Under the pieces are notes generated by a model. The model did no database searches. It saw nothing but the letters and a program-made list of their open reading frames with translations, and was not told the DNA's origin. From Herpetosiphonaceae bacterium (GTDB lineage: Bacteria; Chloroflexota; Chloroflexia; Chloroflexales; Herpetosiphonaceae), in the NCBI GenBank assembly GCA_026003835.1, contig BPHZ01000002.1, forward strand, positions 186,001 through 250,000: a stretch of 64,000 nt of DNA, given 5' to 3'. Below are positions 18,969 through 27,764 of this stretch, in pieces (the first letter of the stretch is position 1; each line of letters starts with the position of its first letter). The translations under genes were made by a program, and so were the position numbers.

Positions 18969-20087
18969 TTAGTGCACGACGACGACGGCGATAGTCGTCC
19001 ATGGGCTAAAGTTGCCGGCGTGATCTTGGGCACGGACGCGCAGGTAGAAGCGGCCGGGGCTTTGCACCCCCAGATCCAGCTCCGCCGTATCGACAAACCA
19101 CTCGCTGGTGCCCTCTCGATCGGGGCCGGTGTACACCTGATAGCCCTGTATTCCCGAAAGTTCATCGATGGCCGGCGGCCAGCTTAGCACAACCGGCTGA
19201 TCAGCCGCGACCTTGAGCTTTTGTGTTTCGCTCACAGGGAGAGCTGGCGGCACAGGATCGTACCAGATCTCGCGGGTTACGAGCGTCTGGTGCCCGATGC
19301 TATCCCAGATGCGCAAGAACAGGGTATGGATACCCGGCTCGCTCAGTTCAGCGAAGCCGGCTGTCCCCTCGATCGCGGGCGCCTCGCCGCCGGGATCGTC
19401 ATTCAGGCCATAGCTGAAACCAGCGATCAGCGGGCTCTGAATCGCCCACTCAACACGCCCGGTGGCGCTCCAGGCCCGCTCAGGGCTGCCGGTCCACTCG
19501 ATCGCCGGCGGCTCATCGCTGTAGCTGCCGGCGACAACGAGCGCCCCGGCGTGGTTATTGCACGTGCCCTCGTCAGGGAAGTCGTATCCCTCGGCAAAGC
19601 GTAGCGGCAGCGGGCGGCGATGTTTCGCATACGGTCCTTCCCCATAGAAGAAGGTGAAATGAAGGTGCGGAACGGTATGTTCCGCTCCAACGCTGCCGAC
19701 CGCACCGATCCATTGCCCGCGAGCGATAAAGGAGCCATATGGCAGGTCGATGTGGCTCTGCATATGGGTGTACATCGTATAGTAGCCGTCGCCATGACTG
19801 AGGATTAGCGTCCCGGATCGAGCGCTCCAGTACCAGAGCGTGCCGTCGGCGGCGGCGTAGACGGGCGCGCCGCGCGTCCGGCCGTTGTTGTTGACAAGAT
19901 CAAAGGAGAGACGACCCCATCCATCATGGGAACCGCAGTTATAGCCCTGGATGACGACCCAGGTTTCGCCGGGCGGCGTCGGCAGAGTAAGGATCGGGGG
20001 ATCTGCGGCAAAGGTAGGAGTTGCGCCAGGTATCAGCAGCGCTACCAGGCAGAGGAGCGCTACCAGGCGCAGGAAATGGTTGACCAT
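18969..20087 (-). CDS. Secreted M23 (LytM/lysostaphin-like) peptidase with C-terminal beta-sandwich domains
   Basis: 372 residues with a signal peptide (MVNHFLRLVALLCLVALLIPG, cleaved near AFA-AD). An M23 domain lies at about 40-165 with the second zinc motif HLHF (EHTVPHLHFTFF), an upstream H in THMQSH, and an N-terminal ligand pair in GSHDGWGRLSFDLV. There the His and Asp are eight residues apart, not three as in classic HxxxD. The rest looks like fibronectin/Ig-type sandwiches (LSWPPAIDELSGIQGYQVYT; FYLRVRAQDHAGNFSPWTT). It would act outside the cell on peptide cross-links or as a carbohydrate-binding-like factor. GGGAGG precedes the ATG. In this gene type the catalytic arrangement is often incomplete, so activity is uncertain. 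Confidence 0.8.
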   Translation of the reverse strand: MVNHFLRLVALLCLVALLIPGATPTFAADPPILTLPTPPGETWVVIQGYNCGSHDGWGRLSFDLVNNNGRTRGAPVYAAADGTLWYWSARSGTLILSHGDGYYTMYTHMQSHIDLPYGSFIARGQWIGAVGSVGAEHTVPHLHFTFFYGEGPYAKHRRPLPLRFAEGYDFPDEGTCNNHAGALVVAGSYSDEPPAIEWTGSPERAWSATGRVEWAIQSPLIAGFSYGLNDDPGGEAPAIEGTAGFAELSEPGIHTLFLRIWDSIGHQTLVTREIWYDPVPPALPVSETQKLKVAADQPVVLSWPPAIDELSGIQGYQVYTGPDREGTSEWFVDTAELDLGVQSPGRFYLRVRAQDHAGNFSPWTTIAVVVVH

Positions 20088-20407
20088 GGAACCTCCCAGC
20101 GCTCAACGTGGAGCTTGTGTGACGATTGCTATAAGGCGAGAGGAGCCTTGTCTGCTGCCGCAGCCACCATGGGCCGCGACCTGACCCGTTTTTCCGGGGC
20201 GCAACCATACCATAGAGAGGCTGATTCTGCAAATGTTTTTGGATGGAATAACAGACGCGGGCTGCTGTAGCGCCGACGATGCGCGAGGAGCGCAGGACGG
20301 TCGAGTGGGCAGGTGTGGCTACGGGCATAGTCCTTGCTGCGTCTTGAACAGATGAGGCATTATTTCTGGAGATCGGTAGTGTCACATGGTGGTAGAGAGG
20401 TGTCGTT
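20088..20407. other. Intergenic region, nothing recognised
   Basis: 320 bp between divergent genes (M23 on the minus strand, DUF2231 on the plus strand). It must hold both promoters. I see no coding frame with a start and ribosome site, no long hairpin and no repeat shared with the rest of the window. Confidence 0.5.
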
Positions 20408-20974
20408 ATGGAGAGTAGGGCAAAATTTCTTGGGCATCCGATTCATCCCATGTTGATTGTTTTTCCTCTCGGGCTGTTTATCGCATCCCTGATTTTCGAC
20501 TTCGTCTACCTTATGACAGGGGACAGCACCTTTGCAGCCGTCGCCTTCTGGAATATTGCCGGGGGCATTATCGGTGGATTGATTGCTGCAGTCTTTGGCT
20601 TCTGGGATTGGCTGGCGATCCCTAGCGGTACGCGCGCTAAAGCGATTGGCTTCTGGCACGGTCTGGGCAATGTGGTAGTGGTGACGTTGTTTGCCATCGG
20701 CTGGTTTCTACGACTTGGGAATGTCGCCTATGAGGAGAGTTTGCTCATCCTTGGGCTATCAATTGTTGCGGTGGGGTTGGGTTCTGTCACCGCCTGGTTG
20801 GGAGGCGAGCTGGTCGATAGGCTTGGCGTCGGCGTCGATCCGGGGGCAAACCTCAACTCGCCCAGTTCCCTCTCTGATGAGCCAGCCGATGCGAATTTGG
20901 TCAGGGCGGCTACAGAAACTCCGGGCGAGGCTGCTCCGCCGCCGGCCCGCGAGCGGGAGGTTGGAGGCCGTTAG
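20408..20974 (+). CDS. DUF2231 membrane protein
   Basis: 188 residues. The start RAKFLGHPIHPMLIVFPLGLF is the hallmark of DUF2231, whose HPxHP histidines lie at the head of helix 1. Four membrane helices occupy about residues 10-140, with FWNIAGGIIGGLIAAVFGFWDW also typical. A polar, Pro/Ala-rich tail of about 45 residues (SLSDEPADANLVRAATETPG) follows and is probably cytoplasmic and disordered. Function is unknown; a role in redox or metal-linked membrane chemistry has been suggested from the conserved His but is unproven. A GAGAGGTG stretch precedes the ATG. Confidence 0.88.
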   Translation: MESRAKFLGHPIHPMLIVFPLGLFIASLIFDFVYLMTGDSTFAAVAFWNIAGGIIGGLIAAVFGFWDWLAIPSGTRAKAIGFWHGLGNVVVVTLFAIGWFLRLGNVAYEESLLILGLSIVAVGLGSVTAWLGGELVDRLGVGVDPGANLNSPSSLSDEPADANLVRAATETPGEAAPPPAREREVGGR

Positions 20975-21039
20975 GCTGTGACTAGTGTGTCGTTCCCCCC
21001 CATATATTCCGGCACGTGCGTCCTCCTGCCGGAAGGTTT

Positions 21040-21069
21040 GCGGGCAGAGCGATCCTCCGTTCTGCCCGC
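21040..21069 (+). terminator. Hairpin after DUF2231 gene
   Basis: GCGGGCAGA and TCTGCCCGC form a perfect 9-bp stem with a 12-nt loop, 65 bp after the DUF2231 stop. No clear T-run follows. Confidence 0.45.
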
Positions 21070-21268
21070 GCCACGTTCTCAATGGCTGCGCGCTTTTCTC
21101 CGCTCTGCTGATAGTCGGCGCTTGTGCGAAGTGTGATCCTGGCACACCTGTTGCACAACCCTACCTTGGGATTGTCGTGCCCCCTGTGCGATGAGCGTCT
21201 TACAAAGCGGTGTATAGAGCGATCAGCTGGGGGCCTTGGGGTTATGCCCCATGAAAAGGAGTTTTGTC

Positions 21269-22105
21269 ATGGAACATCTTGAACGATCAGTTGAGGTTGA
21301 TGTCCCTGTGCGGACTGCCTATAACCAGTGGACGCAGTTCGAGGAGTTTCCACGCTTTATGCCTGGCCTCCAGCGCGTTCTGCAGCTTGATGATAAACAT
21401 ATACGCTGGGAGACGCAGATCAGCGGTGTCGAGAAGGAGTGGGAGGCTGAGATTACCGAGCAGCTGCCGGATAGGCAGATCGCCTGGCATAGCACGCGGG
21501 GTGCGCCTAACCGAGGCGTTGTGCTCTTCGAACCTACCGACCCGATGCGGACGCGTATCACTGTGCGGCTGGACTATGATCCGGAAGGGGTGTTGGAGAA
21601 TATTGGGAGTACGCTGGGGGTCGTTTCGCGCTATGTCGAGAACGCCCTCAGCCGCTTCAAGAGCTTTATTGAGGCGCGCGGTACGGAGACTGGCGCCTGG
21701 CGGGGCGAGATTCACGGCGATGTTGTGCAGCCGGGAGGCTCCGATCATCTCCTGCAGGAATCGAATCCTCGCCCCAGCCGTGAGCGGGCTTCCGGTGATG
21801 TCGCTGGAGAGGGCGACATACCGGCAACCGGCGCTCCGCTGCCGCATGCCTATGGCACGAGTGGCGACCTGCGGTCCGATACGCCCGGCGCCACGACCGG
21901 CGCCCCGCGCGATGAGGATCGCGACGAGGATGCGACGAGCCGCATGGCGCAGATGAGCGGCGGCAGACACGGCGGCACAGAGTCTCCCGAAAGTGCCGAG
22001 GGAACCGGGCCAACAGCGTTCCGCGGCGAGCGCACCGGCAGAACGTTGCCCGGCGTTGAGGGCTATGTGGACAGCGATATTCCTCCTCAGCGGGATCGCT
22101 CGTAA
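21269..22105 (+). CDS. SRPBCC (cyclase/dehydrase-like) protein with long disordered tail
   Basis: 278 residues. Residues 1-140 form an SRPBCC/START-like hydrophobic pocket domain of the polyketide cyclase/dehydrase type (VEVDVPVRTAYNQWTQFEEFPRFMPG, then WEAEITEQLPDRQIAWHS and VRLDYDPEGVLENIG). The remaining half is rich in Gly, Arg, Asp and Thr with no predicted fold and ends GYVDSDIPPQRDRS. Such proteins are widespread in Chloroflexota and cyanobacteria, often with DUF2231 or stress genes nearby, and no ligand is known to me. AAGGAG at 21256-21260 supports the ATG at 21269. Confidence 0.83.
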   Translation: MEHLERSVEVDVPVRTAYNQWTQFEEFPRFMPGLQRVLQLDDKHIRWETQISGVEKEWEAEITEQLPDRQIAWHSTRGAPNRGVVLFEPTDPMRTRITVRLDYDPEGVLENIGSTLGVVSRYVENALSRFKSFIEARGTETGAWRGEIHGDVVQPGGSDHLLQESNPRPSRERASGDVAGEGDIPATGAPLPHAYGTSGDLRSDTPGATTGAPRDEDRDEDATSRMAQMSGGRHGGTESPESAEGTGPTAFRGERTGRTLPGVEGYVDSDIPPQRDRS

Positions 22106-22124
22106 ACGACAACTGGACAGTATT

Positions 22125-22150
22125 GGGGAGCGCCGGAAGGGGCGCTCCCC
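22125..22150 (+). terminator. Hairpin terminator after SRPBCC gene
   Basis: GGGGAGCGCC and GGCGCTCCCC form a perfect 10-bp stem with loop GGAAGG, 20 bp after the stop codon. It is followed by ACCCCT rather than a T-run. Confidence 0.6.
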
Positions 22151-22306
22151 ACCCCTAGACTCGAACCTCTGACTGTTCTGCGCGATGGCTACCTCGCTGA
22201 GAACGGTGGCGCATCTCAGGCTATAATGGCGGCGCGGCGCAGAAGGGGCTGCGCAGCCATATACAGCACTGTTTTGTTATCCATCGTAGCCATTGGAGGA
22301 AACACT

Positions 22307-23053
22307 ATGCTTACAAGCCTCAGTAGCTCCGCGCAGCGATTATGGTTGCTGACCCTGCTCCTGCTCTGGGGCCTGCTCCTTTTCGGCGGTTTTCTTTTTG
22401 GGAGGCCGAATGGGGAGCGATCCCGGCGTATGCCTGCCTGGACCCGCCTTGGCTCGTCGCTGGTTCTGGTCGTTGCGGCCTGGAGTTGGTACTGGCTGGC
22501 GCGGGATGGCATGGCGAGCAGCTTTGCTCTGCTGATTGCCGCTGGAATGAGTCTGGGATTCGTGGGCGATCTGTTTATGGCCCAGCTGATTCCGGTGACA
22601 CAGCCGGTTCTGGGCGGTATCAGTGCATTCGGCCTTGGTCATATCGCCTATATCGCGGCTATCCTTGTGTTTGCCGGCGAATTGGAGGGGACGTCTTCTA
22701 GCGTCTGGCTCGCGGCCTGGGCTGCCTGGCTGCTGGTTGGCGCCGCCGGCTGGTACGTGGTTGTCCTCCGTGGCCGCCGTCCCTCACTGCTCCATTGGGC
22801 GGCGCTGCCATACTCGCTCCTGCTCGCTAGCACCGCGGGGGCTGCTACGGGGCTTGCGCTGCAGTCGCCGGCATTTGTGACTCTGGCAGTAGGCGCCGGT
22901 CTCTTTCTGCTGAGCGATCTCATCCTTGCGACGCGGCTCTTTAACAACGTTCGTTTCCCGCTGATCGATGATATCGTTTGGCTTACCTATGGGCCGGGCC
23001 AGATGCTGATCGTCTTTGCTGTGAATGCGGCGCTTGGCGTTCAAAGCTCTTGA
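22307..23053 (+). CDS. YhhN/TMEM86 family membrane protein (lysoplasmalogenase-like)
   Basis: 248 residues, eight predicted membrane helices. Family patterns are present in order: an acidic residue pair region MSLGFVGDLFMAQ, then FGLGHIAYIAAIL, and GAGLFLLSDLILATRLFN with a conserved Asp, followed by PGQMLIV. The characterised members hydrolyse the vinyl-ether bond of lysoplasmalogens; whether this host makes plasmalogens is not known from the window. GGAGGA at 22295-22300 sets the start at 22307, and a -10-like TATAAT lies at 22222-22227. The stop overlaps the convergent ABC permease by 13 bp. Confidence 0.75.
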   Translation: MLTSLSSSAQRLWLLTLLLLWGLLLFGGFLFGRPNGERSRRMPAWTRLGSSLVLVVAAWSWYWLARDGMASSFALLIAAGMSLGFVGDLFMAQLIPVTQPVLGGISAFGLGHIAYIAAILVFAGELEGTSSSVWLAAWAAWLLVGAAGWYVVVLRGRRPSLLHWAALPYSLLLASTAGAATGLALQSPAFVTLAVGAGLFLLSDLILATRLFNNVRFPLIDDIVWLTYGPGQMLIVFAVNAALGVQSS

Positions 23054-23799
23054 CGGCTGAATGAGAGCCAGGCAAGCAGCAGCGCCGTCGCGATCAATCC
23101 CAGATTCGCCAGCAGGGGCGTCCAGAGATCATCGACAGGTCGCCCAAGTGCCAGGGCGTGCGCCGTCCCGTACAGGGCTCCAGGAGTGTAGCTCCCGACT
23201 TCCGGGATGACGCCGGCGATTGCGAGCAAGAGAAAGGCCGCCAGGCCGATACCCGCGGCGGGCAGCGATGAGCGGACTAGAGTGCTGCCCAGGAAGGTGA
23301 ACGATGCATAGACCAGCAGGGCCAGCAGCAAGAGAGCGCAGCCGGCGGCGTAGCCCGCTACCGGCAGTGATTCGAACAGGATGGCGGTGTAGCCGTAGGC
23401 GGCGATGCCGGCCAGGGTGATGCTGGCGGCGAGGGTTGCAAGCAGGCCGATAAATTTGGCTGCCAGAAAAGCTGATCGTGTCACGGGCTTGGTCAGCACC
23501 AGCGCCGCTGTGCCGCGCTCTTTCTCGCGTGCTACAACGCCCATCGTCACCAGGATCGCCGCAAAAATGCCGATCTGTGAAATGTTCTTAATCAGCTGGT
23601 CGACGGCATCCGCAGCTGTTGGCGGTGGGACGATGATCTGAATGGAGCCGGCGGCGCTTTTGAGGATCTCAGGCAGGTATTTTGCCGTGAGCGGCGATAA
23701 CAGGCCAAAGAAGAGGAAGATCATGCCGACTACAAGGAGCTTGTAGCTGCGCCACTGCTCGCGTAGCTCTTTGCGCAGGAAGACTGAGAAGCCAGTCAT
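23041..23799 (-). CDS. ABC-2 type transporter permease
   Basis: 252 residues with six predicted membrane helices. The N-terminal FLRKELREQWRSYKLLVVGMIF and VVAREKERGTAALVLTKPVTRSAFLAAKF segments are typical of ABC-2/NosY-like permeases. It starts inside the last codons of the ATPase gene (overlap at 23796-23799), so both are made together. With the ATPase and the upstream small PLDNc protein it forms a three-gene unit like Bacillus subtilis yxlE-yxlF-yxlG (gene order comparison from memory). Substrate unknown; peptide or antibiotic export are common guesses for such systems. Confidence 0.87.
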   Translation of the reverse strand: MTGFSVFLRKELREQWRSYKLLVVGMIFLFFGLLSPLTAKYLPEILKSAAGSIQIIVPPPTAADAVDQLIKNISQIGIFAAILVTMGVVAREKERGTAALVLTKPVTRSAFLAAKFIGLLATLAASITLAGIAAYGYTAILFESLPVAGYAAGCALLLLALLVYASFTFLGSTLVRSSLPAAGIGLAAFLLLAIAGVIPEVGSYTPGALYGTAHALALGRPVDDLWTPLLANLGLIATALLLAWLSFSRQEL

Positions 23800-24758
23800 G
23801 ATACTGCCTCCGTTTCGATAGAAGTTCGCTCACTGCCCACGAGCCGCAGAAAGATGTCCTCCAGACTTGGGCGCCCACGTTCGAAGCGCAGGAGGACGAT
23901 GCCATGGTGCGCGACGCGGGGCAGGATGCTGCGGCTTGCGACGACCGGATCATCTGCGATGATGCGTATCTCGCCCTGATCGGCGGTGACGCTGCTGGCC
24001 CAGGGCTGCGTCTGTAGCTCGTCGATCAGCGCCTCGATAGCGTGCTCTTGCCCTGGTTCCGGTTCGAGAATAAAGATGGGTTGAGCGTACTGCGCCTGGA
24101 GCTCCGTTACCGAGGATTCCACGACCAACCGCCCTTTGTTGATGATCGCTACACGATCGCAAACGCGTTCGACGTCTGCAAGAATATGTGTTGACATAAA
24201 GACAGTAGTGCGCCCGCGCAGCCCTGCGATGATCTCCAGGACATCGCGTCTGCCCGCGGGATCGAGCGAGCTGGCTGGCTCGTCGAGGAAGAGCACCTGC
24301 GGGCGGTTGATCAATGCCTGCGCCAGCCCAAGTCGCTGCCGCATACCGCCCGAGTAGCCGCCGATACGACGGCGGGCGGCATCCGTCAGCCCGGTCAGCT
24401 CCAGCACCTCATCGGTGCGGGATCGCAGCTCCGCCCCCCGCAGGCCGAAAAGCTCCCCGATAAAATGCAGGAACTCGCGCCCGCTCATCCAGGGATAGAA
24501 TTGGGGGTGCTGGTCAAGATACCCGATCTTCTGCCGAAGCTGTGTATCGCCGGGGATGGCACTGCCTGCGACGTAAGCTCTCCCTGCTGTCGGTGTCGCC
24601 AGCCCGGTCAGCAGTCGTACCGTCGTGGTCTTTCCGGCGCCGTTCGGGCCAAGGAAGCCAAAAATTGTCCCTGCGGGAATGTCCAGGTGAAGGCCGTCGA
24701 GCGCGACGATCTCGCCGTAGCGCTTGACCAGCCCCTCGCAGCGAATCGCGGCGTCCAT
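23796..24758 (-). CDS. ABC transporter ATP-binding protein
   Basis: 320 residues. Walker A GPNGAGKTTT, Q-loop near YLDQHPQFYPWMSG, signature YSGGMRQRLGLAQALI, Walker B VLFLDEPASSLDP and the switch His in MSTHI are all intact. The C-terminal 100 residues after the ATPase core (LEPEPGQEHAIEALIDEL) are the regulatory extension usual in the CcmA/NatA-like exporter group. It overlaps both neighbours by a few bases and powers the permease at 23041-23799. Confidence 0.93.
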   Translation of the reverse strand: MDAAIRCEGLVKRYGEIVALDGLHLDIPAGTIFGFLGPNGAGKTTTVRLLTGLATPTAGRAYVAGSAIPGDTQLRQKIGYLDQHPQFYPWMSGREFLHFIGELFGLRGAELRSRTDEVLELTGLTDAARRRIGGYSGGMRQRLGLAQALINRPQVLFLDEPASSLDPAGRRDVLEIIAGLRGRTTVFMSTHILADVERVCDRVAIINKGRLVVESSVTELQAQYAQPIFILEPEPGQEHAIEALIDELQTQPWASSVTADQGEIRIIADDPVVASRSILPRVAHHGIVLLRFERGRPSLEDIFLRLVGSERTSIETEAVS

Positions 24759-24961
24759 CAGGCCTCCTCCCTGCCGACGAGCAGATAGATCAACGGGCCG
24801 AATGTGCTGATCAGGATAATGACCAGCGCCCAGATAAACTTATTGCCTCCTTTGACGCGACGCTCCGGTTTGAAGAGATCGAGCAGGGCGAAGATCATCA
24901 GTCCAAGTTGGATCAGAATAATTGGGATGAGCAGTGGAAGTAGTTCATTTAATTCTTCCAT
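24758..24961 (-). CDS. Small PLDNc-domain membrane protein (YxlE-like)
   Basis: 67 residues, two membrane helices (LLPLLIPIILIQLGLMIFAL and KFIWALVIILISTFGPLIYLL). The motif ALLDLFKPERR-GGNKFIWALVI and the end YLLVGREE are diagnostic of the phospholipase-D nuclease N-terminal (PLDNc) family. Its stop overlaps the ATPase start. In Bacillus the equivalent small protein restrains sigma-Y activity, but no sigma factor gene is adjacent here, so only the link with the ABC pair is supported. Confidence 0.8.
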   Translation of the reverse strand: MEELNELLPLLIPIILIQLGLMIFALLDLFKPERRVKGGNKFIWALVIILISTFGPLIYLLVGREEA

Positions 24962-25171
24962 ACATCTCTCCTGTCCTACGTGTTATGGTTATCCCCGTGC
25001 GGTTCCTTGTATGGTTGTTCCAGTCCATCATTATAGGATATTCTGTGGTAGGATGCATATGGCTGCTCGCTGCGCCCATCATCACACTCGTGAACGGTCT
25101 GGGCTCTTGGGTGTGTATTTCTGTGTAAGGTAGCACCGCAATAGGAGAGACATGAACGCAAAGGATAGATT

Positions 25172-26899
25172 ATGAAGCGACGTAGGATCATGGTTGTTGT
25201 CTGTCTTATGATTGCCCTGGCCGGGCTGTTGCCTGCTGCTCGCCTCTCTGCCCAGGGGGATCTCAATGTCTGGGGTGTTGTCGTGGGCGCGTCGCCATCG
25301 GTAGCCTTCAGCAGCGTCTTTATGGTCGACGATCAGACCGCCTGGGCGGTAGGTGAGGACCGCGGGAGAGGGGTTGCTTATCGGCTGGACTGGCGTGATG
25401 GCCGCTGGTCGGTAAGCTTCGACCAGTGGTTTGCTCACCCTCTCAACGAGGTTGTCGCCATCTCGGCGTCCGAGGTCTGGGCGGTCGGCGATAACGGGCT
25501 GATCGTGCATCGCGATACCTCCGGCTGGCGTAGCGTCGAGCAGCCCCTCCCAGGCGCGACGCTGACCGCAATTCAGATGTTCGGCAGCGGCGAGGAGGGC
25601 TGGGCCGGCGGTTTTCTTCCACCTCTCTCAGGTCCGGATTACCCGCAAGTGGTGCTTTTGCATTACCAGCATGGACAGTGGCGGCAAGAGCCATCGGTCA
25701 GTGGGCCTGGGTCGATTGAAGAGCTCCATTTTACTGGGCAGGTAGGATGGGCTGCCGGCGACGATGTCTGGCGCTACGAGGCCGGGAGCTGGGTGCAGGA
25801 GCCGGAGCCTTTTGCCTGTGGAGAGAATTTTCCGTGCCCTCACACGCTCAACACCGTGAGAGCAGTGAGCGCTGATGAAGCATGGGCCGTAGGTTCGCGC
25901 CATGCCATCTGTGCTGCTTGCGTCACCCGCCCCTATGTGCTCCATCGCACCGGCGGCGCCTGGCAGCTCACCACTGTGCCGACAGGCTCGGATAATCCTC
26001 AGTCAAGAGCTGCGGTAACCGGTTTAAGCTTCAATCGGGATGGGGTGGGTCTGATGGTTGGATGGTACGATCGTGGATATGATCCGGTTCGAGAAGCATT
26101 CGACGCAAGGATCCGCCCCATGGTGCTGCGCTACCAGCAACAGCAGTGGCAGTTGGAGTCCTTGCCGATCGAGCTTGGAGCGCTGTCGGCGGTAAGTATG
26201 GAAGACTCGTCCCATGCTCTGGCTGTTGGCCGGTCTGGGCTAATCCTGTCCTACGGCTATGGGGCGCCTCCGCTGCCGAGTGCGCCGGTTGGTCGCAGCG
26301 ACGATCCGCAGGCGCTCTACGTTGAGCCTGTCGGCCACACGCTACGCGGTGTCTTTCGAGGCTACTGGGAGCGGAACGGTGGGCTGCCGGTCTTTGGCTA
26401 TCCGCTGACCGAGGAATTCACCGAGATCAACGCCGATGCCGGGCACTCCTATCTGGTCCAATACTTCGAGCGGCAGCGCTATGAGTACCATCCAGAGCTG
26501 AGCGGCACGCCCTACGAGGTGCTGCTGGGCAGGCTGGGTGTCGAGGTGTTGGAACAGCAAGGGCGAGATTGGACCAGCTTCCCCAAGGGGGATCCGGCGG
26601 CGCCGCACTACTTCGCCGAGACTGGCCATGCGATTGCGTCGGAGTTTTGGGACTACTGGCGCTCGCATGGGCTGGAGCTGGGCGATCCCGGCGTTTCGTT
26701 CCGCGAGTCGCTGGCGCTGTTTGGCTACCCCATCTCGGAGCCGGCGATGGAGACCAACTCCAGCGGCGATACGGTGCTGACGCAGTGGTTCGAGCGGGCA
26801 CGCTTTGAGTATCACCCAGACAACCCTGCGCCACATAAGGTGCTGCTGGGCCGCCTGGCGGCGGAGGTGCTACGCGCACGGGGCTGGGTTGCTCAGTAG
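25172..26899 (+). CDS. Secreted beta-propeller protein with C-terminal LGFP-like repeats
   Basis: 575 residues with a signal peptide ([28 protein letters not shown]). Residues 30-370 hold repeated blades ending in WAVG (TAWAVGEDRG, EVWAVGDNG, EAWAVGSRH, HALAVGRSG), as in YCF48/photosystem-stability-like propellers. The last 190 residues contain two copies of a module (GGLPVFGYPLTEEF...YLVQYFERQRYEYHPE...VLLGRLGVEVL and ALFGYPISEPAM...TQWFERARFEYHPD...VLLGRLAAEVL). This module is common on secreted Chloroflexota proteins and probably binds the cell surface. No catalytic residues are recognised. AAGGA precedes the ATG. Confidence 0.75.
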   Translation: MKRRRIMVVVCLMIALAGLLPAARLSAQGDLNVWGVVVGASPSVAFSSVFMVDDQTAWAVGEDRGRGVAYRLDWRDGRWSVSFDQWFAHPLNEVVAISASEVWAVGDNGLIVHRDTSGWRSVEQPLPGATLTAIQMFGSGEEGWAGGFLPPLSGPDYPQVVLLHYQHGQWRQEPSVSGPGSIEELHFTGQVGWAAGDDVWRYEAGSWVQEPEPFACGENFPCPHTLNTVRAVSADEAWAVGSRHAICAACVTRPYVLHRTGGAWQLTTVPTGSDNPQSRAAVTGLSFNRDGVGLMVGWYDRGYDPVREAFDARIRPMVLRYQQQQWQLESLPIELGALSAVSMEDSSHALAVGRSGLILSYGYGAPPLPSAPVGRSDDPQALYVEPVGHTLRGVFRGYWERNGGLPVFGYPLTEEFTEINADAGHSYLVQYFERQRYEYHPELSGTPYEVLLGRLGVEVLEQQGRDWTSFPKGDPAAPHYFAETGHAIASEFWDYWRSHGLELGDPGVSFRESLALFGYPISEPAMETNSSGDTVLTQWFERARFEYHPDNPAPHKVLLGRLAAEVLRARGWVAQ

Positions 26900-26980
26900 C
26901 GGCTCAGGCAGGAGGCGGTAACTCCCTGCCTTCACAGGCGCCTCACAGGCAGCCAGGATCTTCGAGCGGCGAGAGAGACG

Positions 26981-27193
26981 CTATGCTAACCTGGAGTTGC
27001 TGCGGATCGTAGCATGGACCTCGACGATAACCGGGGGAGATGCGCCGCGCTGGGTGAGCCTGGCGCTTAAGAGTTGCTGAATGGCGTCGAGCGCTGCCCC
27101 TGCGGTCTTGCCGGCTGCCGCCAGTCCTGGAATCTGGCGGCAGATTGCGACGTAGCGCTGGCCCTCCTGCCGGATGAGAATCTCATAGGTCAT
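26981..27193 (-). CDS. HicB-like small protein, no HicA partner
   Basis: 70 residues. MTYEILIRQEGQRYVAICRQIPGLAAAGKTAGAAL matches the HicB antitoxin fold pattern (beta strand, short loop, C-x-x-P-G-L, then a helix ALDAIQQLLSARL). AAGGATAGGA precedes the ATG. No HicA-type double-stranded RNA-binding toxin gene is seen on either side, and there is no added DNA-binding domain. Stand-alone HicB-like proteins are frequent, so a toxin-antitoxin role should not be assumed. Confidence 0.55.
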   Translation of the reverse strand: MTYEILIRQEGQRYVAICRQIPGLAAAGKTAGAALDAIQQLLSARLTQRGASPPVIVEVHATIRSNSRLA

Positions 27194-27261
27194 CGATCGG
27201 TCCTATCCTTGCGCAACATAGAGCTGCCTCCCTGGCGTGGTTGGCATAGCAGGCGTCGAGC

Positions 27262-27762
27262 CTAGATCTGCGTATCACGCCGCTTATCGAGCCAGGCGCG
27301 AATATTTGCGCCGTGCTCCCGATAGTGCTCGAAGGTATTGCCGGCGATGTGTCCCAGCGCCGGCTCGCCCATCAATTCCCTGAAGCGGCTGCCTGGCGCC
27401 AGATCCTCGTCGTTGAGGGTCTCAAGCGTCTCGATAACAACCTGGTAGGAGTGATGAAAGGCCAGACGTACTTCGTGCAGCGGTTGTTCGCGATGGCTGG
27501 CATAGATCGCTGTGTTAATTCGATCCATATCGGCATCCGGCCGCCGCTCTGGCCGCTCTCCACGCAAGGCGGTGCGAACTCGTGTGATCATATAGGTTTG
27601 CCAGTTGGTCAGATGAACCAAAATATCCTTGACTGACCAATCGTCTTCGACGCCGGGCGCGATCATCTCCTCCTCACTGAGTTCAGCCAGCAATGCATTG
27701 AACCGGCCGTACTCTTCCTGGATCAGCCGGAGCAATGTGGTCTTATCCATCCGATCGATCAT
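27262..27762 (-). CDS. DinB-superfamily protein, DfsB/ClbS-like
   Basis: 166 residues forming a predicted four-helix bundle. DDWSVKDILVHLTNWQTYM carries the first conserved His, and HIAGNTFEHYREHGANI the C-terminal His pair, giving the usual DinB metal triad. The N-terminal LLRLIQEEYGRFNALLAELSEEEM is typical of the DfsB/IRC4/ClbS subgroup, one member of which (ClbS) hydrolyses the cyclopropane of colibactin; most others are uncharacterised. AAGGAG sets the start at 27762, two bases after the ksgA stop at 27765, so it is probably translated from the ksgA message. Confidence 0.8.
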   Translation of the reverse strand: MIDRMDKTTLLRLIQEEYGRFNALLAELSEEEMIAPGVEDDWSVKDILVHLTNWQTYMITRVRTALRGERPERRPDADMDRINTAIYASHREQPLHEVRLAFHHSYQVVIETLETLNDEDLAPGSRFRELMGEPALGHIAGNTFEHYREHGANIRAWLDKRRDTQI

Positions 27763-27764
27763 GC

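Noticed and set aside
22145..22200. Minus-strand GGTTCGAGTC resembling a tRNA T-loop after the SRPBCC gene
   Set aside because: The bases on each side do not form a 5-bp T-stem and no D-arm, anticodon arm or acceptor stem can be drawn upstream.
26981..27193. HicAB toxin-antitoxin system
   Set aside because: Only a HicB-like gene is present; no HicA gene on either side.
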